Positions 1-10,639 of a DNA stretch of 64,000 nucleotides are shown one piece after another. The notes below the pieces were generated by a model that was given only the letters and a program-made list of their open reading frames with translations, ran no database searches and was not told the DNA's origin. The translations under genes were made by a program, and so were the position numbers. The DNA comes from Pholiota molesta (Eukaryota; Basidiomycota; Agaricomycetes; Agaricales; Strophariaceae). Within the stretch, counting starts at the first letter, position 1. Every line of letters begins with the position of its first letter. The stretch covers positions 1 to 64,000 of the forward strand of contig JACGCK010000179.1 of assembly GCA_014925825.1 (NCBI GenBank), written 5' to 3'.

Positions 1-2
1 AA

Positions 3-737
3 CGGGGAGTTCCCTTCAGAACCGTCGCCGCCGTCGCAGCGCCTCCGGCCCCCCTTCCTTTCTTACCGGTACGAGGACTCGGTGCCCGTCCGGAGAAATA
101 CAGTCCAACAGCGGAAGATTATTCGCAGTACCTGCAACGTCGCAATGACCTTCTCAGAGGTCCTAAGGGCCGCGCAGCACTCATGCGTGGGGGCATCATT
201 GCACGAATTGCTCGCGACGTCATCGAAAGCAATGTCATCCTCGATGGGCCATCGACTACTGCATCTGCTGTCGCTGTACTTGGTCGCTTCACGCTCGTTG
301 ATGATGACCTCACCGAGAATGACATGGACATTATTTCCGGCGTTTACTACGTCAAGTTGGATCATGCGCCCAAAAAAGGCGAGAGTTTCATAGTCGGCAC
401 ACGGGAGTATCTGTCGTGGTGGCCTCGGGACGGTACGTGGGTGATCGCGAGCAGCGTCTCGCAGATGGAATGGACAGAGCGTGCGGAGGACTTTTATCAG
501 AAGCGCCTGGAGACACTTCGAACGTCACCTAAAACAGCCCTTCTCAACTCATCGAATTGGAAGAAATTCATGCGGAGGTACCCCACATTAGCGAAGATCA
601 CCGATTCTGGTGCCATGCACTGCCAGGCAGGATATTTGGAGGAGCATCATCGTAATACTGTTCATGTAAGTTCTTGTTTATTGATCTAATCCTTACTCTC
701 CTCGCTAACTACTTTATAGGCTTCCAGCGGTCGTTAG
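3..737 (+). CDS. Hypothetical protein, C-terminal part (cut by window edge)
   Basis: The frame is open from the left edge, so the 5' end lies outside the window. Exon 3-665 is followed by a 54 bp GT-AG intron (666-719). A six-codon terminal exon (720-737) encodes ASSGR and then a stop. The visible part is about 226 residues. It begins with an Ala/Pro-rich stretch, then a compact region containing MRGGIIARIARDVI, a DDDLTENDMDIISGVY acidic turn, LSWWPRDGTW and EDFYQKRLETL. I recognise this arrangement from a widespread, uncharacterised agaricomycete family that is often found in many genomic copies. No catalytic motif is visible and the function is unknown. It lies outside the inverted duplication and is followed by AT-rich sequence. 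Confidence 0.7.
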
Positions 738-1084
738 CTCGCGTGTATTTGTATGTTCTCCATGTCGCGCTTTTGGTACAGGCTTTGTCACGCCGGTATG
801 TTTTGATTTTAACTTTTATATTCAACTTCGCTGACCCCGCCACAAGTCCACCTCGTCTGTTCGTCATCGGGTTGATCTTTCTTGATGTATCATGTCAGTG
901 ATGGAGGGCTTTTTTAACAATGTATTTTTATGTATATACACGTCGCGCGCACGAAATTCGGATGGGGGAGGCAGTTTTTTTTGTTAATAAATTTTTGACG
1001 CACTCTACAACGTAGAACTTAAGTCAAAATTCAATCGCGCCGCACTTCGAGGTTTATAATTGTAAGTCAAGTAAGTGTGCGCTT
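738..1084. other. AT-rich intergenic region
   Basis: This is the 3' flank of the first gene. It contains several T-rich tracts and AATAAA-like strings near 985. No supported gene or repeat was seen. Confidence 0.4.
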
Positions 1085-1345
1085 TAGCAGCGTATACGCA
1101 AATCATCTTATGTCTAAGTCAAATTCCCAACAATGTATATGAAATACAGAAGTCGTTTAAGACAATAACATCATTAATACTATAAACCTAAATGGTTATT
1201 ATGGTACGCGCAGATGCGCGTACCATAATAACCATTCAGGTTTATAATAAAAAAGATGCCTATTTTCTAAAAAACTATCAGGTAATTCAAAGACACATTT
1301 GTAAGGGAATTTGACTTGGACATAAGAGGATTTGCATATCCGGTA
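1085..1345. repeat. ~260 bp palindromic (foldback) element
   Basis: A near-perfect central hairpin has arms 1183-1211 and 1216-1244: 29 bp with one mismatch and a 4-nt loop, AGAT. Outside it a second pair of complementary arms is found at 1107-1137 and 1296-1328, with AAGTCAAATTCCC matching GGGAATTTGACTT. A weaker third pair is near 1090 and 1340. The nested symmetry and the lack of coding capacity fit a foldback or MITE-type element. No target-site duplication was identified, so the outer limits are approximate. Confidence 0.7.
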
Positions 1346-1440
1346 ATGTGAATGGACGGTAATGCAGACGCCTATATGACAAAAAAAGGAATGCTGTTGC
1401 TGCAGAGCAAGTGAGGTGTGATGTACAACTGTGTGCAAAT

Positions 1441-1670
1441 CTGCCCACCATCCCTAGGCCGTCCCAAGCCTATCCGCTGTCCATCCCAAGCCCATCCCTA
1501 GCCAATCTGCCCACCGGCCCTAGGCCGTCCCAAGCCCATCCCTAGCCAATCTGCCCACTGGCCCTAGGCCGTCCCAAGCCCATCCCTAGCCAATCTGCCC
1601 CCCGTCCCTAGCCCATCCCTAGCCAATCCCTAGCAAAACCCTAGCAAAACCCTAGCAAACTGCGTACAAA
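1441..1670. repeat. 44-bp minisatellite with CCCTA-rich tail
   Basis: Two almost identical 44-bp units lie at 1501-1544 and 1545-1588. They start with GCCAATCTGCCCAC and end with CCCATCCCTA. Diverged units lie on both sides. The array then simplifies to CCCTAGCAAAA repeats, and CATAACCCTAAGCG follows at about 1679-1692. CCCTAA is the complement of the fungal telomere unit TTAGGG, but here it occurs only about once. I treat the array as a minisatellite and not as a telomere. Confidence 0.75.
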
Positions 1671-1689
1671 AAGTACCCATAACCCTAAG

Positions 1690-1767
1690 CGCCTTCGTCG
1701 GCGCCATGTATTGCGCTGGTTCCGGTGGCCAGATGAACTATTTACGAGGTGAAATCGACCTTCTTTG
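1690..1767. repeat. Foldback element, truncated copy
   Basis: Only the right half of the ~150 bp foldback repeat is present: GGCGCCATG..GCGCTGGTTCCGGTGGCC, then GAAATCGACCTTCTTTGG. The central hairpin is cut off exactly where the left arm of the inverted duplication ends. Confidence 0.6.
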
Positions 1768-2361
1768 GTTGGAACTTGGAAGGCGCCTGGGGCGAGGGGC
1801 TGCTTCAGTGTTGAACGTGATGGGATCGTATTCTTGGCGGTGTTCTGCCAATCGTTCGATGTACGTTGTACGGAATTGCCTCTTATATATCCTTCTCTGA
1901 TCCTCCTCCTGTTATCGTTCCGACGCATATATCCTGATCCGTGATATGACCACGACATCTGGCATCCGGTACGCTACTCATTCATCCAGCCCGCATGCAT
2001 TCTAGCGTCTCATCTGACTGTCCTTCCCAGATCTTTCGTTGGATGATCACATCGTGCGCGGGACTGTCGGCTTTCGAGTGGACAGCGCAGCGCTCGTGCG
2101 TCTCCGTGGACTTCGTGCGCGTGAGAGGCTTCCGGGATCGAGGGTGCCTCTGGGTGAGACTTGCGTACCCTTTCGATCGTCGTAGAGGGTCCCGTATGGA
2201 CGCGGAACGGGAAGGATGCTGGTGTATCATAACCCATTGTGATCCGTCAGTGCGTTGATATTCTCTGTTTCGTTTCGAGAACTCACCCACTTTCCGGGGC
2301 CATCCCCTCGCTGGGAGTATCGTTTTATATGCCTACATCCCCCCTCCGACGACGAACCGCG

Positions 2362-2523
2362 CAAAAGGAGGGCGGTTTCCCCCATCATTTCATCCTACCT
2401 TTATCCTGGTGTCGACTGAGAACATGCGTTCTCAGCGACTTCGTCGGCGCCATGCACTGCGCTGGTGCTGATGGCGGGACAAAGTGTATTGTGGATGAAT
2501 TGGTGGAAATCGATCTTCTTTTG
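2362..2523. repeat. Foldback element with nested hairpin
   Basis: Outer inverted ends are CAAAAGGAGGGCGGTTTCC and GGAAATCGATCTTCTTTTG. The perfect inner hairpin TGAGAACATGCGTTCTCA lies at 2417-2434. It belongs to a family of nine copies in this window (see findings). Confidence 0.7.
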
Positions 2524-4139
2524 TCAGGAGGCGCCTGTGGTGTGGCGTGTTTTGATGTTGGAATGAATTTATCATTTTGATAATCCGTAGTTTTTCATCG
2601 AAGGTTTGGATGTGTAGCGTACTGAGCAGAGTATTTGATTATTGGAAACTCTAATGCTGATGTATACATACCCCAAGTACGATAGACTGATGGACCTCCC
2701 ACACTCGATGTATCTATTCCTACACCAGTATAATGGAATGCTGAATGCTTTATCAAATAACATTTCTGATACTAAGAAAATATCTGAAGGGTATGTCAAG
2801 GGTGTATCTCTCTCAGACGATGGAACGATCAATCATGAACCATCTCGTTGATTCTTTGCGACAATAATTACAGTACTATGCAAAAAATTATAGAATCAAT
2901 TCAGATAACATGTCTATTCCATGAACTCATCCGAGTAATACAAATACTGTCGCAAGAACACTGAACGGTGAACACCCTAGGTCTCCCTCTGACCTCTGAG
3001 AACCGAATTCCGCACGTTCGAGATCTTCTAGCTCGGACCGCTCGCGAGCGCTACAGTAATTCGGGCTACGGATACGCGGCTGCCAAGCCCCCTGATTGCG
3101 ATCAGTGGGCTCGCCGTGTTGAGGGGAAGAATGGGAGCACATTGTCATTCCGCCGTCTCGATGTGGGTACCAACAGCATGCCCGGGTGCTGCTAAAATAC
3201 GCGTTAGAAATGAGCATTAGCAGGGTTCGTGGTATGGCTGGTAAAGACTCAGAAAACACACCTGGCTGTCTTGCGCATGCAGGCTATTCGGCGGTGCTTG
3301 TGGACGCGACGGGGTATGCTCGTCATTGTCGTCGTTGACGCTGGCGCCGACGTTCGTCGAGGGACGGGATGCCTCTCAGGTTCGTCATTGATCCTTCCGC
3401 GATCCAGCGAATCCGTCTCGAACGAGCCCGGGAGAGGTGGGCCCAGTTCGACGTGATCTTCGCGCTGGGCATGGTCGTCAATGTCATCAAAGATGGGTGG
3501 AGTGGATCTCTTTGGGAATCTGGAATTGGAAGCCATTCGTACTGGCGAGCCTGAGAGCGGTCGATGAGGTGGGATGCAGTAGACGCGAAACTGGTGTTTT
3601 ATATTTACGACGGCAGTAAGAAATATGTTCTACCCTTTAATTAACGGAGCATCATGGAAGGATGGGTCACTGCACGTAGTGGCGTTTCCTAAATTGTCGA
3701 ACAATGCGAAATCAAGTTTGTGCCACTGGGGTGAAATCACATCGATTTCTCTCTTTATTACTACCAATATCTGTGATCATATATATGCCCTGCGATTGGG
3801 TGAGCAAACCAGGATCACGCCGTTATCGATTGTACGAAAACAATGGGGGTGTATCGGAGTCTGCAACCCTAGTAAGGAAACACGACGATGATGCTGTATT
3901 TAAATTGCCATGTCGTCATGGTTGATCTCGTGTTCATTGCCTCGCGCGGTATATTTTATCATCGAGTGGCACTACTCGGAACATGCGTAGTCGATAAGCG
4001 AAGGGTGTTTGGCGAATTAAACATAAACATCATCGCATAATGAAAATCTATAGCAGATTCCAGACATACATACATGACAGAGAGAGAACCGGATTGTGGA
4101 CATGGAGGAGAACCAGCTGAAACAGACTAGAAAAAGTAC
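2524..4139. other. Arm spacer with a repeated short coding-like block
   Basis: There is no convincing full gene. On the minus strand 3249-3536 encodes a 95-residue ORF containing IFDDIDDHAQREDHVELG and a Ser/Thr-rich tail. The mirror copy at 55,203 encodes a 110-residue version with the same core, and a frame-disrupted third version lies at about 18.4 kb. A short relative begins at 9.73 kb on the minus strand (mirror 42.82 kb). A candidate start context precedes the ORF near 3,560, and the mirror has TATAAAA about 55 bp upstream. It may be a decayed small gene carried with the duplicated unit. The 16-bp inverted motif CGAGTGGCACTACTCG lies at 3963-3978. Confidence 0.35.
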
Positions 4140-6030
4140 TCAGGAAGAGCGTTTAAGGTAGGCGGCGTACATGTGTAAGAGAAAATAATCCTTGTGGCGA
4201 TTCATCTACATGGAGGAAAATCAATGACTAAAGTACAAACAGATCAAACGAGTGAACGTACCTTTACACCGACAATGCCGTCAGCATGAATCATGTAGGC
4301 GTCGTAAGGCTGCTTGAGGGCCAGCGTCGTGATGACGCACGGAAGGTGCGTCTCCACGTCGTGAAGGAAGAACGAAAAATCCTCGCTGCGAATGATACTG
4401 GACGGCACCAATGTCCCCGGCTTGCCCTTTGGCGTCGGGAGGAGCGCGGGCAGCATGCCCTGAGCGGTCAGCACGGCTGCAGACGAGAAGTCGATGATTT
4501 CCACATAGCGGGAAGGCGGACATTGCATAGGATTATCATCGCCGATGATACCTCCCGGGAAAACACAGCGTTGGCCGTGGACATATCTGCGAACGAAAGG
4601 AATAGAAGGTGAAGACAGTCATCGCGTATATATATTAAAAGTAAATAAGAACCTTATGAAGTTCGGCTCATAGTGCGCAAAAGGCTGGGCCAACATTGTG
4701 TTCGCCGGGCCCCATTCCTCCCACAATACATCCAAGGGCGTCTCGAGCGCGAGCGCGCGGTGCGCATACGTTGCAAGTACGCGCTGGTGCAGGAACAAGG
4801 TGACAGGATTGACGCGCCGGCTCGCGTTGCAGTGGTCGTATACCACGGTGAACACGTGCAAGCGGTCATCGTCGTTGATCGTGAACGAGGTGCGCGGGAG
4901 CGGGTGCCTTGCGATGGGCCCGGCGTCGCAGGAGATTCGGCGGACGAAAGTGTTCGGGGAGGTGAGTGGGAGGTGCAGCGTAGCGAGGTGCACTGCTGGG
5001 GCAGCGCCCGCGTGGGAGCGCACGAGTTTGTATAGCCGAATCGATCCGTAGTTCCACGGACAGGCTATAAAGAAGTAGGTGGAATCGAGGAGACCGAACT
5101 TGTATCCCAATGTGAGAGGGGGGTCGAAAGAGATAGCACTATCCTGTGTGATTTATGAAATAGATTGAAAGTGGTATGAAATTTGGCATATTTACCAAAA
5201 TAAGTTCCGATGTTTTCCAATCCCATATCGCTAGTATTGGCACCTCCGTGTTGCTACACAAAAAAAGCGCAAGGGTGTTGCGTGCGATTTGTAGAGTGGC
5301 AGTTTCTACGGGAGCGGCTCCGTACAAATGTTCAAGTTTCGCAAAGACAGTAAATCGCAAGGGGCTTTGCTGCGCGAACGGATGTATGTTGTTCGCAGAT
5401 ATGGTGCGAATATGGACATGCAGGGTACGAGTGTCGCCTAGTCTACGGAGGCATTGAAACTTGAGATCGCACAAGGATAATACACTGGCGCTCACATTCC
5501 GATTTCCTCTAGAAAGACTATCAAATCCTGTGTCGGATCCAAGCCCAAAGCCTCAACTGGGATCCCAATCGACGGCCTTTTAACCGTACATCCTTGGCCG
5601 CCATTTGAGATTGGGACCTGTATGAATTGGAGGCAGTCCGTGCCCTGGCTCGTGTTAGCGAATGCACCGCCGACAAACTCGTACGCTTCAGAATCACGTA
5701 GCGTACGGCAAGTAAGAGGCTCTCTCCTCTCTGGTGACTGCCACGCCTGCCGTCGCCGTACAAGCAACTCAATGAGATCTGGGTAGGCGACTGATGTTCC
5801 GCAATCTTTGAGGCCATCCAAGTGCAACTGAGCAGTATACACTAATGAAGAGGAGCTTTTGAGGGCATCGTGTATGGATTTAGATGTCTGTTGTGGTCCA
5901 ACGGATTTAGCCTCTATTGGGATGAAGGGACACATTGCCTTACCATCGCGCAGCGGATGAGTGATTCGGGGTCGAGGTTGGACAGTATCTCGATATACAG
6001 TTCTTGTGGCAAATCGGCGAAGCTCGCCAT
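4140..6030 (-). CDS. F-box family protein A (left arm), 535 aa
   Basis: Six exons on the minus strand: 6030-5944, 5887-5496, 5442-5196, 5143-4653, 4586-4262 and 4205-4140. All are joined by GT-AG introns in consistent phase and give 1608 nt. The start is the ATG opening MASFADLPQELYIEILSNL, a typical F-box N-terminus (helix 1 plus the LxxLPxEL signature) that would bind Skp1 in an SCF ubiquitin ligase. The rest carries family motifs: LDPTQDLIVF, IWDWKTSELIL, FGLLDSTYFF, LHVFTVV, FLHQRVLATYA, WEEWGPANT, YVHGQR and DVETHLPCVI. The repeated W-D-W pattern resembles the propeller-like C-terminus of many basidiomycete F-box proteins (inference). Upstream on the same strand lies a URC1 pseudogene. 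The mirror copy F is 94-97% identical in the exons compared. Substrate unknown. Confidence 0.85.
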
Positions 6031-6919
6031 TCTGGAAGGAGCAGATGGGTTGGACGATATTCGAAGTTACTACGGACGTCGCTTAATAGAGAGAATCGAG
6101 ATGGTTCTTGTGGGCAAACTTCCCACAGTAAACCCACAAGTTTGTGATGTCTCGGCCTCGGCCTTCAGAAAATTTCTCGGCTTCCATTTCGTTAGGACAG
6201 TTGGATGGGGGATGGAAAGAAGCGTAGCTACTAGCTCGTAGATGGCACCTTGAGTACATAGAAACATAATTACTTCATCGAGTGCGCGGCCCTTTGCTTC
6301 GTTACTTACACGATCGAGGGATATGGCTTCTTAGTGAGCAATACGCTACGCTATTCGCGTTCATTGATTTGATACAACATAATCCATTACATAGATGGAT
6401 TCATTCTAAAGAAACACATTCGCACTCGTCCGAATGCTCTCCTTGGTAGATGATATTGTTACCTATTGAAGCGTGCCGGGTTTCCGTAGCGTCGAGATCT
6501 ATGAATGGACGAAAGACGCACAGATGTATGTAGCCACTAACACCGCTAATTCCTGTGACGCACGAATGACCGCTCCGAATACACAACGCAACTTGTGCAC
6601 GTAAAATAGTCTCATGAACGCCTACACAAGTGGGATCACTTGTCATATTTAGGAGTTAACAATGAGGCAAACGCGTGTCGAAGCCAAAACCTGACCTGGG
6701 TGCGTGTAATCGTATTATAATTCTCGAATGTCAATTTACAATTATTGGTCGGCAACGGAAAATGGAACCACAAGTTGTATCTTTCGACGAGAGCGGCCAG
6801 CCTGGGCAGATGTATAAGAAGGTCATGCGTTCGCCGGAAGTTGCGGCTGGTTTTTTGATAGATATCATCATGACTTCACACACGTACGTCAGATGGAAGA
6901 GACCATGGATGCACGGGAC
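6031..6919. other. Conserved arm spacer upstream of F-box gene A
   Basis: No gene is supported. The sequence at about 6.12-6.70 kb is repeated in the same orientation at about 18.61-19.55 kb and inverted at about 52.03-52.65 kb. It includes a CTCGGCCTCGGCCTTCAG stretch and a conserved CCTACACAAGTGGGATCACTTG palindrome-like string near 6,620. It may contain the F-box gene's promoter. Confidence 0.4.
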
Positions 6920-7790
6920 ACGTACGGATAGATATACCAGCGAGGCGCCTATCGGGGGCAGCGAGGGCTTGATATCGCGGCGCGTGACCAGCCCAGGATA
7001 TGCGCCTCCGATGTCCTTGACGTCCCATCCGTAATGTCACCACCACCCGTATCATCGAGCTCCTCACGTTCTCATCCAGTTCGCTCATCTTCGAATTGCG
7101 CCCTGGCAACCGCGACATCCGGCATTAGACCGAGCCACAATGCAGACGCTTGCAAACGACTGCGCACGAGGTTTCCCCACAGATCGAATGGAACGAGCGT
7201 GATGGACCTGCCCAGGCGGGATGGCAAAGGTTCGCGATGTGGCGTCGGGTGCTGGCACGGTCTGGCATGTGGGACGGTTCAGGGAGCGGACCGGGGTGAG
7301 GAGCGTGCGGTGGATGCTAAGTCAGCCGGAATGTGCGCCTGATAGAGGGAGGCGCGAGCAGGTGACAGGCACACGCCAGTGTAGTTGGAAGGCGCGTCGA
7401 AGAGGGTAGGATGTGGGTGTTGGCGTAATCGCGTTCGTGCAGCGTCTATGCTGACGAACAAGGCGCGGTGAGTGTGGAACGTGGAAGGTGCGAAGTGCGC
7501 GCTGATGGGAGCCGTGAGCAAACATGGGCGCGAGAACGGCGCCAGTGGGGGCGATGTGATGCTAGCCAGATACACTGTATGGGTCCACAACGCACTGGGA
7601 AGGTTGACGCCACCGCGTGGAGAAACGTCTCCGTCTCCTGCTCTGCGTCCATCTTCGTAACGGCTAACGGCAGGTTCCATCGGTAGTCGTATGAGTATGA
7701 GGCAGGGCACGGCCAATGCGCTCCTCGTGAAGTGTGGCAGCAGAATGAGTCTGCGTGCGAACATCGCGCACGGACTCTGAATCCGGCCCG
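6920..7790 (-). pseudogene. URC1 pseudogene, left arm copy 1
   Basis: Read on the minus strand, this stretch matches the intact URC1 of 19.9-22.2 kb in order. Matching segments are the end of exon 2 (GGCGTCAACCTTCC, versus GGGCGTGTCAACCTTAC), the DPWGHLVP region, GAAGATGAGCGAACTGGATGAG, and exon 4 (MYPELITRPDIKVFLPPIGG, decayed to a readable AYPGLVTRRDIKP..PPIG). Stop codons, frameshifts and large deletions remove any usable frame, and everything after exon 4 is missing. It sits just upstream of F-box gene A on the same strand, mirroring the intact URC1-to-F-box order in the core. Confidence 0.8.
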
Positions 7791-8440
7791 GCACGTTCTG
7801 GCTAGTCGTGGGATTTTTCCCACCTCATCGCTTCCACCAACACCAACAGCGCCTGCACATCCAAGCGCCTTCCATCTCCCTGACTCTTGTCCATCTACTC
7901 TATGTATATGATAGTCGTCTAACTTAAAGTACCAGAACCCCACTTTGATTCCGAGCTGCTGAGATTCGCATGAATTGATCACAGCGACATGGATGACAAT
8001 CATCGCTCCGACCCTATATCGATCCATACGAGTAATATGATCAAGACATTCGGTATGCACTACGTGATTCATTTGGGTTCGGATTCCGGTCTATTAATCA
8101 TTCCCCCGTCTCTTTCAGCGGCTGACCACATCGATCGCGCAACAGTCAACCTTCCAATGAATAGCGCTCCATGAACTTCATGCGCCTGGGAGCCGCCACA
8201 GAGCTTCCAAGATCAAAGGCCCCTCTAGGTGAGAGCTTCTGTGCCCTATCTATCGCTGTAGAGCACTTCATTCACCAGTGCTAACTGTGCCAAAGGGTGC
8301 TGTACGGACGCCGAACTCAATGGGTGGAGATATATCGTGAGTACCTTGACGTTTTTCGTCTCGTCTCGACACCCCTTCCCACTCCCCTGCGCCATCCCCC
8401 CCTTACGTCGTGTGCCTGCATCCCCCTCCGACGATGCTCT
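7791..8440. other. Arm block upstream of URC1 remnant
   Basis: This block starts with the GCTTCCACCAACACCAAC motif that also precedes the URC1 remnants at 12.07, 17.11 and 58.47 kb and occurs once more at 63.27 kb. No gene is supported. About 290 bp of it (7.79-8.08 kb) is missing from the right arm, exactly at the LINE insertion. Confidence 0.45.
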
Positions 8441-8596
8441 CAAAAGAAGGTCGGTTCCACAAACTACCTTTGACCTGGTGTCGCCTGAGAACGCATGTGT
8501 GTTCTCAGCGACGTCGCCAGAGCCATGCACTGCGCTGGTTCCGGTGGCCTGATAAAGGTGAGTAGTAGTGACAATTGTAGAAATCGACCTTCTTTG
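8441..8596. repeat. Foldback element with nested hairpin
   Basis: Outer inverted ends are CAAAAGAAGGTCGGTTCCAC and GAAATCGACCTTCTTTG. The inner hairpin has arms TGAGAAC and GTTCTCA near 8,486. It mirrors the element at 44,033-44,197. Confidence 0.75.
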
Positions 8597-10639
8597 GAAG
8601 GCATTTGGGGCGAGGGGCTGCTTTGATATTGAGGATAGTAGTTATCTGCCATGTAAACAGAATAGAAACAAGTTTGTGGTAACCTCCGCGTTCTCAGATA
8701 GCACTGCGCATCCTGATGAGAGGCATCTTATGAACGAATTCACTATCTGGGGACTGCTTTATGATGTATATTATGTGGTGAAATTGTAGCTATGTATATA
8801 ACAAATATTTTACGATCTGCTGATGTCGTCGGTACGGTTAATTTTCAGAAGTTCAGTCAATAGCACTATTGATCTGATCAACTAAGTACTATCCGTAGAA
8901 GATGCGTACAGCAACGTAGAAACTTTAGCGCTTTTACTGGGATACAAAATAGTGGCATACATACTTAGTATCTGTGGAGCGGAAGGTGTAATATTAATAC
9001 AAGTCGATGTCAATGGTACTTAAGAGAGGGAATCTGAATGATAAATGTGTGGGTTGTATGAGTATCTGTGCTGCAGGGAATTGAGGGTAATGGTCTGGGC
9101 AGAAATTTCTGCACCGGATCTCAGGTCGAGACAGAGGGATTTGAGACCAATGTAAAGAAACTACGAATGGTAAACAGGGGAAACTAGGAATATCGGTTTC
9201 TCCCCTTATCAGACACCTCTCCAGAAGACTCTGTGATGTGATTTTTATGTTTCTCGAACTTGGGCACTCCATCCTTGATATGTGGCCTCTGCGGGAATTG
9301 AAGATCAGTTAACCAGCGAGAATGGGTGAGTAATGTCTACATACTTTTAAATTGTCCCCTGTATACTCCAAGGCGCGGATGTCGCAGCTGCATCCTCAGC
9401 TGGGAGCCGCGATGCCACGCCCCGAAAGTCATACGCGACGCTAATCGTCTGACTAGACGTGGTACTCCTTGGGATGTGGCCTCTGCGGGGATGGAAGATG
9501 AGCGATTTGGCACTGCGCAAATTAAAGTAGTTCTACATACTTTGTCCACTGTATATTACGAGACGCAGACGCAGATGGAGCTAGTTCCGCCGCCTGCTCG
9601 AGGTCTAAAGAAAATTAGCTCGGCCGGTAGAGCACGGAGGGCGGGATAATAGTACCTGGGACAGTCGTCAATGTCATCAAAGCTGCACGAATGCACGAGG
9701 TGGATTTGTGTAAGGGCGTGGGATTGGGGGCCATTGAATTTGCGAGAGCGGTCGATGGACTGAGGTATAGTAAATGAAAAACCACTATTTTATACTTACG
9801 GAGACGCCGAAAAAATCATATGATATCGTTTAATCGATAGGATGGGGAACGGTATGTACTCGAGTGGCACCTCCTAAATCGTCGAACAATGCAACGTCAT
9901 TCTGAGTGAACGATATTTTCTTAGACTCCGAAGATGTATTTTGTGCCACTGAAGTGTGACTGACGTGGAATCCGCATTGATTACTACCCTGATTTCTACC
10001 GCTACCTCTGTGAACATACGTATATACCCAGAACCGTGCTCAGGCCAGCGGACTCGGACCAGGAGTTGGTCCAGGACAGCGCCGAAATCTGTCCTCCAGA
10101 AACAATGGACGCGGCCGCATCCGCTTCCGCAGTAAGGATATATTAATGTTGTGATAAAGCTGTAAAGACAGGCCTCATGCTCGATCTCATGTTCAGCGGT
10201 GCGTTCGAGCTCCGGAGTATACAGAGATCGATATGTCTCCCCGAAATGTGAGATAACGGGAGGACAATGAGCTTCCAACGAATCTCACCGCTTACCCGAA
10301 CTCCGTTAGCATGCTATCTATCGGTATTGTGATTCGGATGAGCAGATGAAGCCTCGTGGGTATAGAGCAAGGCCATTGTATCGTCATCGAGTGGCACTAC
10401 TCGAGGATAGTCTAGCTCTCGCTATACTCAGCGCAGGGCAAACGAGGCAAGCCTCGTGGTCAATCTCCATCGATATTGTCTTATAATCGTTTCGAATGCA
10501 CACTACTTTGCTTGAAAGTTCATATCATTCAATAAAGGAGCTACAACAAGCGTCGAGAAAGCTTGGAATTCTGATACATCCATACCACCTCCGTCCATAA
10601 ACCCGCAAGTCGACGTCGACGCCGCACGCATCCTACGTC
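8597..10639. other. Arm spacer without a supported gene
   Basis: A plus-strand ORF at 9326-9649 and its mirror at 42,945-43,238 share the DANRLTRRGTPWD to LHTLSTV segment, but their ends differ, so neither looks like a real gene. The left arm has an extra ~75 bp here (about 9.30-9.38 kb), flanked by a repeated ATGTGGCCTCTGCGGG. Around 9.65-9.95 kb the sequence resembles 3.45-3.70 kb. The 16-bp inverted motif CGAGTGGCACTACTCG recurs at 10,388-10,403. Confidence 0.4.

Noticed and set aside
1441..1670. CRISPR-like array
   Set aside because: The 44-bp units are contiguous with no unique spacers, and the genome is eukaryotic. It is a minisatellite.
1615..1692. Possible true telomere at the left side
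   Set aside because: TTAGGG-type units occur only about once, the spacing is irregular, and a gene lies to the left.
1690..3000. Helitron ends, because of the conserved hairpin
   Set aside because: No CTRR terminus follows the hairpin, no TC start was found, and the outer inverted repeats fit a foldback element better.
9326..9649. 107-residue ORF partly conserved with 42,945-43,238
   Set aside because: Both ends differ between arms and the shared part is explained by DNA duplication.
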